Assembly: GCA_907165275.2 (NCBI GenBank)
Contig: OU015665.1
Location: 3,224,001 to 3,288,000 of the forward strand
Direction of reading: 5' to 3'
Source: Zygaena filipendulae
Taxonomy: Eukaryota; Arthropoda; Insecta; Lepidoptera; Zygaenidae
Length of the DNA stretch: 64,000 bases
The position numbers and the translations under genes are program-made. The notes beneath the pieces were generated by a model, which saw only the letters and a list, made by a program, of their open reading frames with translations, had not been told where the DNA came from and did not search any database. This document shows, one piece after another, positions 1 to 18,700 of the stretch. Position 1 is the stretch's first letter, and each line of letters opens with the position of its first letter.

Positions 1-124
1 CTCCAAATATGTCTTCCATAAATCGATTCTGGTATTGTAACCTTTTAAAGTCCGCAATCTAATTAATCATATTGAGAGCGAATACAGAAAACCATAGTTT
101 ATGATCGCATTTTTCTTTTTAAAG

Positions 125-1061
125 GTAATAGTCGTGTACCGTCACCGATCTGTGTACGCGACAAGCGAGTTCTGGCAACCCCAGATGCTGCCATCTCCTT
201 GGCCGCAGAAGGACAAAGTCAGCGAACTGCTAGCATTCTTTGACAACGTTAAGAGACACCGCGGCACCGGCTTCGTGCACCAAGCCGTGCTCACTCCCAC
301 CAGCACATTCATTATTTTAAGGTAAAAGACAAAAGTGTATACTTAGATAGAAGCATTAAAGTTTAGGATTGGGAGATCGTGACGTCATAAGTTTAAAGTA
401 TACCTAGGCGTGACATCACCGTCCGTGTCCGTATAGCCGTTATTTCTTGATTACGTAAAAAAAGGTAAAATACGTGTTAAATATTTTTTATTAATCTACA
501 AGACGGACTAACAATTAAAATTTAGTCATCTACTAGCCCACTGTCGCAACCACAGCTCTCCCACACTATCTGCTTCGTATCTATCAATAAGGCAGCTAAA
601 ATCAAATCAAGCGTGAAAATACTAAAAACATTGTCCATTAGTCATGAAATTCATCTCTTACACAATTTTCGCTTTTAATTTGAACTTAGCTAAAATTATT
701 ATGGGTTTGCTAAAAAGGGAGACATTTTCTATGTGTGAAATTTTGTACTTAAAGTGCTTTTGAGAAGTAATCTTTATGTACCTACCTAAATAATTTTATT
801 GATGTATTTTTTATGTTTTATTACAGATGGACGTCTAATCTGCGAGACAAGTGTGCAAAGCCAGTTGTGGGTGAAGTGTTGCCAAAGCTGATGGAAATGT
901 ACCCCGGAGCGCCGAGCGAGGTGCGCGGTGCGCGCGCGCCGGTCAATGTGGTCATTGCAGACTTCGTCGATATCGACGACGCCGTCTTCCCAAAGACCAT
1001 CATCCAACTCAACATGAAGCTCTTGAGAAACACTGACATGGTCTATCACAACTACGGGTGA
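125..1061 (+). CDS. PI-PLC X domain-containing protein, last two exons (5' part outside window)
   Basis: Two exons are visible: 125-321 (acceptor TTTTTAAAG, donor AAG|GTAAAA) and 827-1061 (acceptor TTATTACAG), ending in TGA. They join in phase, with AG plus A giving Arg, into one frame. The translated part carries the pattern of the PLCXD family C-terminal half: a FWQPQMLPSPWP-type segment, a central RGTGFVHQAVLTPTS segment, and NVVIADFVDID followed by IIQLNMKLL. PLCXD proteins are related to phosphatidylinositol-specific phospholipase C. The N-terminal half with the catalytic histidines is upstream of the window, so activity cannot be judged. The gene ends tail to tail with the GAPDH-like gene, with about 515 bp between the stop codons. 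The family call is from recognition of the C-terminal half only. The 505-bp intron carries a MITE. Confidence 0.72.
344..548 (+). mobile_element. CRE-bearing MITE family, copy 1 (PLCXD intron)
   Basis: This shares a long core with copies near 16620, 20345, 22552 and 61425. The order is ATTAAAGTTTAGG, then a TGACGTCA palindrome, ATAGCCGTTATT, TACGTAAAAAAAGG, ATACGTGT, TCTACAAGACGGACTAA and AAATTTAGTCATCTA. No coding capacity. The best-preserved copy has inverted ends TTAGTCCGTC, so I call it a non-autonomous DNA transposon. The superfamily is not established. Confidence 0.6.
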
Positions 1062-1463
1062 GGCGAGCCAAGATATTAAGGCCTTTAAGATCGATGAGAC
1101 ATTTTTGATGATAATTTCAATCAGTTTAGTACTGCAGAATTATCATAAAAATATGTTACATATTTTGTTTTAGATTTCTTTTAAAATGATATCTCATTTA
1201 ATAAGATCTAAGATACTAGTAGATAATAATGATTGTTTATAGCGGGTGGCGCAGTTTCGCCCCTGTACGGGTTCTTAATATTTTTTTACAATTAGATAAG
1301 CTATTGTCATTACAGTAGCTCACTGTAATTTTTTTTGTTTTTCTATACGTACCAAGTACTTTCTGTGATATTTTTTAAGTATTTTTACATAAAAATCAAG
1401 ATAAAAGGCGTGACTATTGTGCTGCTGTGCCTTAAGATGATCTGAAACAATGATATAAGTAAA

Positions 1464-1501
1464 AATAAAAAGCAATATAATATTAGTGCAATTATAATAA
1501 A
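1464..1501 (+). terminator. Candidate poly(A) signals of the PLCXD gene
   Basis: AATAAA hexamers occur at 1464-1469 and 1496-1501, about 400 bp after the stop codon and before the convergent GAPDH-like coding end. Which one is used cannot be seen. No matching hexamer (TTTATT on this strand) is obvious for the opposing gene in the same interval. Confidence 0.4.
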
Positions 1502-1576
1502 TGTTAATAATTTATATAGCAATTTCATTTCAAAATTACAATTAAATATCTACAAAGTTTGAATAAAAATAATGAA

Positions 1577-6952
<5,376 letters not shown>

Positions 6953-7690
6953 TCTCGGTTTCGTTCATTTATAATTTCAATAATATCAACTCTTGAAATT
7001 TAATTGTTTAGCTACGAAACTATAAAAATATTTATAAAATATCTTTGAATTCCCCGCTAAAATACCCTCTGTTGCCATTACCAAAAACTAAAGAACCTAT
7101 TTATTATTTTCAGGACTTTTATTCTTTTGCACAAAATATTAAAAGGAACTTAGGTGAAAAGGATCTAAAAAAATTAAAATTATTTGTAAATAGATAAATT
7201 TTTTATCTATCGTTTTGGTACTGTTTAAAAAACCGGATAAACACAATATATCGGTAAAACGTAGGCACTACTGAGCAAGTAGGCACCTCTATGATCTATT
7301 CAGAGACAAAATTTTAATCAAAGACTAGAAAATAAAGAATATTCAACAGAAGTGATAATAATTAAAAGTATTTAAACTATGTATGTAGTAATAATGTTAA
7401 AATCTACATAACATTTATTTATCAAACTAAAATTACGTACTTAATTAGTACCCAAAGATGGTTACAAGAATATATATTTTTTTTTACAACAAACATACTT
7501 ACGTATTTATAATGTCCTCTCTATATTTTAACATTGAGTGTCTTTAATCATTGAACGCCTGTAAATTGTCTCCGGCAATTGGCAGGTCTACAAAATCGTT
7601 CGTGTCCTTCGGCTGACATTTAATAGTCAAGATTTAGGCGGAGTGTTCGTGTTCCGATTATTTCATCTTTAAATTAAAATTTTGTGGTAG
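6953..7690. promoter_or_regulatory. Head-to-head intergenic region of the two GAPDH genes and probable Gapdh 5'UTR exon
   Basis: This separates the ATG of the GAPDH-like gene (6952, minus) from the transcribed leader of Gapdh (plus). A strong splice donor, TAG|GTAAGT at 7690/7691, ends a stretch at about 7560-7690 that lacks repeats. It pairs plausibly with the TTTATAG acceptor at 9717, just 5 nt before the Gapdh ATG. No TATA box was recognised, so the start site is unresolved. A shared bidirectional promoter is inferred from geometry only. Confidence 0.4.
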
Positions 7691-8619
7691 GTAAGTGTTT
7701 CTATTCATAAGTTAATAGTTATTCATTAAATTGAGTTCATTTTACGTAAATGAATGAGCAGTTTATTGATTCTTGTTGATTATGCAAACTGGGGGAGGCA
7801 TTATGGTCGTCTCAAAACGCACAGTAGTTCTTGACGTAGTCTTTTAGCCTGTAATAAAGTAAAAGTAGATTCGTTTTTATTGATCAAAGTACAAAGTTGA
7901 TATTATAAAATTATTACATAAACGTATGTGTACAAGAAGCAATGTTATAAAACGTTTTTCCTGATTGTATCATGGTGACCTTTATCTGACCTCCAACAGC
8001 CGGTGAATATCACTGAGCTGAAATTATCTATTTTACTCGGGAGAACACATTGCAGTTATGTTTTTAGCTTCGTCAGTAGGTATACCAAGTATTCATTAAA
8101 CAAGTATCTGAAGTATACACAAGAAAAAGTTATCGAAACTAAATATTAATTTCATCATTTTTATTTACGTGACTTGTGGGCAAACCAGGTAGGTATATCG
8201 TTTAATTGTGTTTAAAAAAACAACTCGTGAAGAAGTAGGCAGTGATTATGAATGTTCACCTAATACCTACTTACTGAAATGAAGAAAATATATTCAAAAA
8301 TAATATTGCTTTTAAAATATATTGTTTGTGCTAAATCCTAACGCGTAACAGTAATAAATGTTCCATATTTAGATTTCATAACAATTTTTTTATATTCAGA
8401 CATACTAAATTATTCTAGAACTTATTATTTTACCCTATAGGAATCTTATTTCATAAAATATTTTAGTTAGACTAAAAAAAAGCAAGGGGGAGAATTATGT
8501 TCTTGTATCAATAGTAGCCAATTCCCTGCTTAGGTGTTAATGCATGGTATAAGCTACATTTCCAAATCCATCCAGCCATTTCAGTGTGAAAGAGTAATAA
8601 ACTTTTCTTTCGCATTTAT

Positions 8620-9005
8620 CTATGAACTCCCTGTAGTTTCGCCCAGATTATTTTCAGAAATCCTGCAGGAATTCCAGGATAAAAATATCTTTTCTGACAA
8701 CCTGTAGTATCGAAAAGGATGATGGGCAGAAATTTATAGTAGCTGGTACCCTCTCCAATAGACATACGTATATGTTATTGAAAAGATATTATTGTGTAAA
8801 ATATTGATAAATTGGACTCTTGTCTCAAATCTTATTATTTATGGAGTTCAAGTGTGTATGTTAGTTTTGGAGTTCCCGTGGGGATTCTGGAATAAAAAGT
8901 ATCCTCTGTACCACTGACAATGTGTGTGCAAAATTTCACTATGATTGGTTAAGCCGTTAAAGAGTGAAATTTTAACAAACTCACTTTTTCATTTATAATA
9001 ATAAA
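8620..9005 (+). mobile_element. Degraded CTAGCTG dispersed elements (two overlapping remnants)
   Basis: Two diverged plus-oriented remnants. One covers about 8625-8720. The other covers about 8870-9005 and ends in the family's tail (AAGCCGTTAAAGAGTGAAA, AACTCACTTTTTCATTTATAATA). Low identity suggests older insertions than the copies around 41-57 kb. Confidence 0.5.
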
Positions 9006-9079
9006 GATTATTCTGATGATACATTATTCTATGATTCACCACTCAATAAAAGTTATCCTCTCATTGAAAACTGAATGCC

Positions 9080-9213
9080 AATAAGCAATAACATGTTGAC
9101 CCACAAAATTAAGTTATTGATGCAGAATGCATTATTGAGAGTTATAGAATGGTTTTTAATTCTGTGTTTACCTTATTACATTGTTTAGATACCAACAGAT
9201 GGTTGAGCATAAA
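9080..9213 (+). mobile_element. GATAAGCAATA MITE, 5' partial copy
   Basis: It opens AATAAGCAATAACATGTTGA and runs through TTATTGAGAGTTATAGAA and CCTTATTACATTGTTTA, matching the copy at 40038-40274. The second half is lost or too diverged to follow. Confidence 0.6.
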
Positions 9214-9689
9214 ATAAGTGAGCTATTGTGTACAATGTGATAAAATTAGCTGCAAATACATATTTACAGGGTTGAAAGTATACACAGTTATAAACATGAA
9301 AAATATATATATATTCAAACAAAATAAATTAATCAAAAAGAACACAACCTGTGAAGGCGCTCGCACATCGCACATCGCCGCGCGCCGGTAATTTAAGGTC
9401 AATGACCTCGATCGAGCTGAACAGCTGGTTTATCAGCTCGCTGTGTGGCGCGTGCCTTGTATACGAAGTCAGCTACGTGTATTGTGTAACTTGTGACTGT
9501 AATTGTAATGATTTTTCTAATGAATTTACTATCCTCATATTCTGAAAAACTACAGACCTTATATTATTTTTTCGCTTATCCTGTTTGTTATAAAGTATAC
9601 TTTCAGCCCTGTAATATTTATAGTTAATTTTACCACATGTTATATATAGACAACTAGACTTGTCAAAAAATTTATAACTGGGAGCCTAA

Positions 9690-10721
<1,032 letters not shown>

Positions 10722-10876
10722 AAAACTAAAAAATTTTAGAGATGTGATTGTAAACTGTCGAGATTACCGTTACTTTTAAGTTTCAAATACTGTCTAATAA
10801 TCTAAATTATTATGCTACTTTGAAAGTAGTGATGAAAATGTAATCTTTTATTTATGCTGTATAAGTAAAATCCTAT

Positions 10877-10882
10877 AATAAA
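10877..10882 (+). terminator. Gapdh poly(A) signal
   Basis: AATAAA within CTATAATAAAAATC, about 155 nt downstream of the Gapdh stop codon. It is the first strong hexamer in the AT-rich 3'UTR. Confidence 0.65.
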
Positions 10883-10889
10883 AATCAAT

Positions 10890-12290
10890 ACACCATATAA
10901 GTGTTTTTACTATTAGTTAATCCTCGCAGAAAGGAGTAACCTTTTTGTTAGGTGTATTTCTTGAGTACCTTTTACTCTCGATGGGGTTGCTATAGAAATA
11001 TAGAATAATCTCATCGGGATATAAGGGTCACCCACTGGTATGGGAATAATATAACCTTTATCGTGGTTAATATTGTGTAAATGTCAAAGACATTCTATAA
11101 TAAATACTTAAAATATCATTGTGTAAATGTGGTTGAAATTGCATAATAGTAATCCATTAAAGATGAACAGTATGTGGAAACAGTGAATCCCAGCATCAGA
11201 TCCTGATTTCATGTCAATGGGACCACACAGAAAGTCGAATTGAGAACCCCCTCCTTTTTTGAAGTCGGTTATAAAATATAAGATCGCACAGACGAATAAG
11301 AGAAGATAGGTAGGTATTTTGTCTGTGGGGGTGAGTTTTTTTTTAGTTAATGTCAGGACGTCACGTACGTTACGTCACAAGAAGAAAGATAGGTACTACT
11401 GAATTGGCTGTATGGACTAAGTTTCCTTTGCCTTCCTCGAAAGTGATAAACTTAAACAAAAAAAAATTACAATATTTTCTTTCTTTTTCTTTGCTTTCCG
11501 TAGACGGAGAATGAACGTCCATTCTCCGTCTACAGCTTTCGCATGCAATGCATTTTTAGCCAGTTTCAAGTAAAATAAGTGTAGGTAATGCGTAGACGGA
11601 GAACCGTCTACGGTGTCGTAGTGATTACCTTCTCTCTGGGTGTAATGATAATCCAATATTTTTTTTTGTTGTGGCACCGCGCAGTTTAGGCATTTTGCCA
11701 GTTTCAAGGTAGGGAAACGATGATCGGATGATAAACGTGAAAAGGATGCAGTTTCGAAATTTTGGATAGGACCGATTATTGGTTTACATAGGTAATCATA
11801 AATATTATTATATATACAGATAGATTATATTAATAATGTCAATGTCAATCAGGAAAGATACGATACATGTAAATATTAATAAATCATTTGAAGAGAGCAG
11901 GGAAATAATTGTAAAGTATAAATAATAAGTCAATATTTTGTGGAACAGTGTTGTGAGTTCTTCTTCTTCTTTAATAATGGCGTCTATAATTATAATTTGC
12001 CAATGACAATGTTTCTTAAAAATAACAATCTCTTCATCTATGGCGAATCGCCAATGACAATGTTAGATTGTTCCCCAAGTTAAAACATGGCTCTTTTGAA
12101 AGTCATTCCTGCTCAGGGTCCAAAATAGATGCTGAAAAGTGACTGAAATAACGAAAAACGTGACACACGTGTTTTCGATACGGCTTTCACTCGTCAACAG
12201 AGAGAAGGTAATCACCAAGTGATTACCTTTTCTCTGGTAATCACTACGTGCTCGTCAACAACCGTGTTGTGAGTTGTGAAGTAACTTGTC
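10890..12290. other. Gapdh-Reps intergenic region with repeats and small hairpins
   Basis: No gene is recognised. It contains a repeat remnant ending CCCCCTCCTTTTTTGAAGTCGG (11160-11275), whose complement recurs near 21312 and 37700, and the hairpins at 11500-11533 and around 12190-12236. The motif GTGATTACCTTCTCTCTGG appears at about 11622 and again inside the 12.2 kb hairpin, so these palindromes probably share an origin. Confidence 0.45.
11500..11533. repeat. Perfect 14-bp-stem palindrome
   Basis: Arms GTAGACGGAGAATG (11500-11513) and CATTCTCCGTCTAC (11520-11533) around a 6-nt loop. A related half-palindrome, GTAGACGGAGAACCGTCTAC, lies near 11591. Confidence 0.75.
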
Positions 12291-12308
12291 TCTCTCATGC
12301 CTGCGTGC

Positions 12309-12463
12309 ACATTATCGCCGATGAGCGTTGATCGTGTGATTGTCTGACCGGCAATAATGTGGACACCTCAACGCGATCACAGGCTATCGATGATCGGCGA
12401 GTACAGCCGAATATGCCCTGCCTCGTGATCGCGTATATAATCGTTTGTTCTCGGCGATAATGT
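12309..12463. mobile_element. Short inverted-repeat element (MITE-like) upstream of Reps
   Basis: Terminal inverted repeats ACATTATCGCCGA (12309-12321) and TCGGCGATAATGT (12451-12463) enclose a CpG-rich interior that contains further inverted segments. It ends about 245 bp upstream of the Reps ATG, so it may overlap the promoter. No other copy was seen in the window, so mobility is inferred from structure alone. Confidence 0.5.
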
Positions 12464-12708
12464 AGTGGGCCCATCAAACTCAAACCCTCCTCAAACTTCA
12501 AATTCGAAGTGACATTTTCTATCTATACGACAGTTTGCTTCGTGTAAATTTACTAAATTTTCAATTTTGTGATGAATTATTTTAAAATCCGTCTTTTTAT
12601 CAATGAATATGGTGTATTTAGATAGATAATGAATATTTTCGTTGTCAATTTTACTATTAACTAAATAAACGGTTTCTAAACACATAAAAGAGTGATTTAT
12701 TTATTATA

Positions 12709-15700
12709 ATGGAGGATCTCAATCTGACAGAGACCGAAATGAGATATTTCGGCGATTTGTTTTTGTGTTGCGACGAAGAATCAAATGGTAAAATACCGAT
12801 TTTAAAGGCAACAGAACTATTTAGGTCATCAAATATACCTAACGACATTCTTAAGCAGGTAATAGGTCATTCGGTTTTAACTTCAAAGAGCAGTTTTAGT
12901 CGGTAGATAATACCTACCTTGATTGTGGTCATTAATTACATGTTACAGATCATGGATATCAGTGTCGCTCCAAACATCTGTGCGTCAATGAATCATATGA
13001 ACAGGAAACAATTTTATTCAGCATTAAAACTAATAGCGGCTCATCAGTCAAACATAGCTCTGAAACCAGAGTTAATATCATCATCTTTGGACCTCCCACT
13101 GCCTAGGTTTCAATGGACACTGAATTCAGATTTAATACAGTTGTCTCACTCGCCTAAAGAACAACACATTACAACAAAAAGAGAAAGAAGCTTTGGTGGA
13201 GCCATTGCTGCTTATGAACCAATGAGGGTTTCTTCTAACCTGTCTGACAGTGACGTACCACAAACCCTGTCTCATGACGGCACTGAGGGCTTGAGCACTG
13301 ACTCTGAAATAGAATCTGAAACATTGTCGCAGAGATCTGGCTCACGTGGGGTGAGTTTGTAACCATTTTTTTCTTGATTAAGTTAAAGTAATACCTACAG
13401 AGGAACATTAGTAGGTAATATGCTTATATTATGCACTATTTTGGAGTTATAGCGCAATATTTTATTGGTTTATGCTGGAGTCTTATTTGTGGTAGTTTTT
13501 CAAGTCTTAGTGATAAAACTTCAAACCTCAATAAACCTAAATATATTGTTGGAATAAAAATTTTCGTGTCTACAATGAAAATATTATCACAATAAGTTTC
13601 CTAAAATAATTATGATTGCTTTTTTCTGTGTTAATTAAAAAGTTATATCCAATTAAATCTAAACATATTGTGTGATGTTTTAGTGTATTATTTCACCTTA
13701 TCTAGCTGTGTTTGCTCTTTGATTAGTGAGAGTGTGAGTGATTGTTTTGGTCAAAACATAAGTACTAAGCACCTGTCAGCCTAGTGAAGAGGCCTTACTA
13801 ATCATTCGCAATAACTACTATCTATAATCACTCACACTTATCAAAGTGCAAATAGTTTAGACAACTGCCTGTCGGTGAGAAGTATGAGATTTATATCTCA
13901 ATGATATCACAAACTTAGTGCAGACAGCCATGGCGCATATTTGGTCATATAACTTTCTTAAACTATTAAAAATTTATTATTATAATTAATTACCGTACGT
14001 AAAATAATTTTTTGAAACTATTATCACTATTTAACTATTAGTATATTGGTACCTATTTACTTTTAAATACAGAAAAAACTATAAATAAATAACTTTTCAA
14101 AAGCCCTATTTTTCAAGCCAAGTTTTTATGTACATTTGTAAACGACTTGAAGTTTAATACTGAACACTACAGTGTTTAAATATTAACTTAACGAGATACT
14201 CCAAGAAACTGAACATCAGTTACATACTAAGAATATTATTGTTTCTAACTCTCACAATTAGTGACACTCCATACAAATGAACTGATTCAAGTACTTTCCC
14301 ACAAGTAAAAACACCTCGCTTGTACGTACATGTATTGAGTGTATCGTATTGTAAAGTTGACAGCGAGCTGAGAGTAACTGTCAGCTTTTAATGCATAATT
14401 TTACATGTAGATTCTATATATTTGTTTTATTTATTTCAACTTTATGCACCTCAAGGTACAAAAGGCGGACTTAATGCCACAGTGGCATAATTATGTGTGA
14501 AACTTTCGTCGTTTACCAAGAAACTTTCGCGGGGTATGAGGAAGTATGAAATTGGTGGGAGACGGAGTGACGCTTATTTATACATAATGTAATATTGTGT
14601 ATCTTTTGAATAAGTCTGAACCAATTCTAAAATTATTTCACTGACTATGCTAACTGAATTCGGTACATATGATACTTTTTATCACACACTGAAGTGTTTT
14701 CGCGTGGGTAAAACTGAGGGTGGAACAAATAGTCTTTATTTTGTTAAATATATATTTTCAGCGAAGAGTAAAAACAGGCTCGCCATGGAGTACGGCCAGC
14801 GAGAGCCCCACCCCCACCAACAGCGTGGCGGAGCGGGATAACCCCATGTACGAGCACAGCGCCACCGGCCGTGGCGTGTGGCCAGTGAACACCACGGAAG
14901 AGCACACCAGACTGCTGGGTAAGATAAAAGAAATTAAGAATCCAGAACCTTGATTTCCTCACTGTAAAGCACAGCTTTGACACTCCATACGAGGGAATTG
15001 ATTTAACTCCCCTCTACAGCAGGTGGGTGGCTTGTGTGCAGTATTTGTGCGGATCTCAGGACACACGCTTGAATCACTATCTATTGGTGAAAACCGCATG
15101 AAAATCCATTCTGTAATTTTTGTGTTTATCGCGAACAGACAGACAGACAGACGCGGCGGAGGACTTTATTTTATAATATGTAGTGATTGTAATGGTAAAA
15201 CCAATAACAATAATTAACATAGTGTTGATAAATTGATTCATTGTATTGTATTACATACAAATTACCTACTATAAAATTAAACAAAGGCACTCTGTATACA
15301 TCCCTACTCCCGCATAATCTCAGACACACAGTCGCTATCTCATTATGCAGATCACATTCAGGGTCAGCAACGAGGATTTTAATATAAAGTTGATCCGAGT
15401 AAAATACTACTATAAAACAGTGTGTGGACTTCATTAAAATACTAACTCGCAGCATGTTTGCAATAAAATGCGTTCAAATTGATCGTCTGTCGTCGAACCT
15501 GCCTATCCACACGCGTCCTTGAATCGTCAGGAACTCGGGAAGCCTTGAAGTAGGAGAGAAGGGATGAAAACGTCGTAACGTTCACAGCTTCCTACACCAA
15601 GCGGGAAATAGTGAGCAAAGACTCATCAAACGGAAAAATGCTTGTTAACTTTTTAATATCACTGAATAAAGAACCATATTAATTGCCAGTTAGATTCAAA

Positions 15701-18700
15701 ATCTAACATATACATCAAATGTCGATTTCCGCGAGCCTCAGCTGATTTGTGTTACGCTGTAACCATTAAGTAGTTACCAAATGTAACTTTAATTGAAGAT
15801 TGTTTAGTTTTAATTTACAAATACCGACGAGAAACCTAATAGTTAACAATAGATACACAAACAATTATCCAGTTAACCATGTTGCTGTGGGTATTGGCCT
15901 CATTTTTTCGTTCACGATCAGCTACGGTATTCTGAAAAAGTAACTCATCTCGCAAGTCATACTCACTTCGCTTCTAATATCCCTGATGATTGTTTTGGTA
16001 TTTTCAATTTAAAAAGTAGGTCTAGCCGTCTAGGGAAGTGAAGTGAGTTTGAAAAAAGATCAAGATGTAGTTCTTCTCACTTCCGTTATCACTTGGTTGC
16101 GCTAGTTTGGCACTATACCGCGCTGTAGTACCAAACCGTTAACCGACACACCTGGCGTAGCAGTCATTTACACTAAATTCTGAACCGACGGTGCTAATAT
16201 AACCTGACCGCTAATTCATACGTTATTTAACAAATGACTCTTATGAGAATAGCATTGCCGGTGGAAGTTTTTAGTGGCGCTATTTATGAGTCACTTTTTG
16301 TCCGTTGGCATTTGACATTGACAACAATGACCTCAACCCTGAGACTGTTCAATTAGCGCAGTTAGTAAGTGTTTTACGCATATCTTTCATTGGACCCTTA
16401 TTAATTTTGTAAATACCAAAATTATGCTAATACATGCATGCATGTCATTAAGAGATTGCTATTGCACTGTTTGAGCAGTTTTATGCTGAATAGGGTAATT
16501 AGGGTAATCAACAATAGGGATGTTGACGACTTTTGAAAATCAAAATTCTAATTAGTGCCTCAGTTAGAAAATTAAAAATCATTAGACACGTATTTTTTTA
16601 TTTTTCAAATAAATTAAAATACACAGAGATAAAGCACATTAAAGTTTAGGGTGGGGGCTCGTGACGTCACTTACCGCTACAAGCCGCCATACAAACTGCA
16701 CTGGTTAGTGACGTCACGCGAAATTTCAACTCAATGTATCGCCGTTATTTTTTTTTTACGTAAAAAAAGAAAAAATACGTGTCCAATATTTTTTATTAAT
16801 CTACAAGACGGACTAAAAAAACTGCCTTTCGCTCGGGTCAACATTTCGGAACTCATTGTAATGACACATCTCGTGCTTGTAATGAAATGTACTATTCCTT
16901 CGCGCCCAAATAATATTTACTTCAAAAAAACACATTTACAACGCGACTGCAAACAAAGTAATTGCAGCTGAATAAATTTTACAGAAGCAAAAAACCGGAA
17001 ATCGCTTTATTTAAAACAAACCTTCTATTTTAACGATTTTCTTAGTTGTAGTTTCTCTAAGACTACAGCCTTTTTGATGGTTGTTGCAGCTGAATAATTT
17101 TTTCAGGAGGAAGGAAGTCGCTTTATTTAAAACAAACCTTCCATAGTTTAATGATTTTCTTAATTCCTTTTTTAATTTCTCGAAGATCAAAGCCTTTTTG
17201 ATGGTTGTATGTAGCAAGTAGCAATGTCCGTTATGCGTGAAAAGTGGTGAAAATAAAAAATAAACTCATTTCGAAAAAAAAAATACAGTTGCTTCTTTTC
17301 CGTAGAGCAGTAATTAGAATCCTTACTAATATAAAAGTGAAAGTGAGTTTGTTTGTTTCACGCCTTAACGGCTCAACCGATCATCATGAATTTTTGCATG
17401 CACGTAGTCAGGGGTACAGAGAAGGACATAGGGTACTTTTTATCTCGGAATGCCCGTGGGAACTCCGAACTTATAGCGGGTGAAAGCGCGGGGAACAGCT
17501 AGTGTTAATATATTTATGTATTAATTTGGCACCTGGAGCGTTTGAGATGTTTTTGGGACGCGCATTACGCGACGCGGCAAGAAATGTTGTTGGTCATAGT
17601 GAATAAGGGCGCTGGTCGTTGTAGGTACAGAGGAGGAGTCGTCGGACCGACACTCCTCGGAGGAGGAGGGCGAGGCGGAGGGCGCGCCGGGCGAGGGCGT
17701 GTGGGCCATCAGCGAGGCGCAGGCGCGGCACTACGCGGCGCAGTTCGCGCAGCTGCGCCCCGAGCGGGGGCTGCTCTCCGGGCAGACCGCCAGGTGGGCG
17801 CCGCCGGCCACTGCACGCCGCAGTCGTATAGAGCCGTGCCGGCAATCGAACCGGTGCTCGGGTTTAAACTTTAAACCCGATAAAGGACCGTAAAAGACTA
17901 GCTTTTATCGGGTTGAAACACAAGCACCGGGCTAATTGCCTATCTATAGCCGTATCTAGGTCATTTCCGAGAACGACATTACGTTGCCCAAGTCCTGTCC
18001 CTTTAGCTAAGTTACCAATCTAAACGAAACTTGATTTGATTTTTTGTTTGTTAGTTTCTATTTAACCCAAAAACCACGACTGATTTCAAAAATTCTTTCA
18101 TTTTATTCCTGAGGTTATATTTTAACCCGGAATCCCCGCGGGGACTCCAAAATTACCGCGGATGACCATAAAAAAAAATAAAAAATCGTCCAATAAAAAA
18201 TCCAGTTCTGCGTGATTGTCAACTTGACTAAGGGGGCAGAGATACGGTACGATAACTGTAAAACCAGTAGACATTTTTTAGGAGAGATTTTATGACGGGA
18301 AATTAACATCGCCGCCGTTCACGTTTCTTCAGGCTATTTTTCGAGAAGTCACGCCTGTCGGTGGCGGACCTGCGGAAGATATGGCAGCTGTCGGACATCA
18401 ACAAGGACGGGATGCTGTCGCTGGAGGAGTTCAGCATCGCGATGCACCTGATCGTGCTGCGGCGGAGCGGCGTGCCGGTACCGGCCGCGCTGCCCGCGCC
18501 CGCCGCCGGCCCGCCGGAGCTCGGCGCGGACTCGCTCGGCTCGGACTTCGCCCCCGCCCACCGGCCCGACGCCGGCGACCCGCCCGACGCCGAGCTCACC
18601 CCGCCCGGGCCCGACGCGCCCGCCAACAACAAGGAGTGGACCAAGTTCGTCGACTCGCCCACGTCGAGCGTCTCCAGCCCCGGCCCGAAGCCGGTCAACT

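Noticed and set aside
17541..17624. Reps exon 4 extended upstream to an ATG at 17542
   Set aside because: The segment precedes a clear GTTGTAG acceptor at 17624 and lies in another frame. The exon must start at 17625 to keep phase with exon 3.
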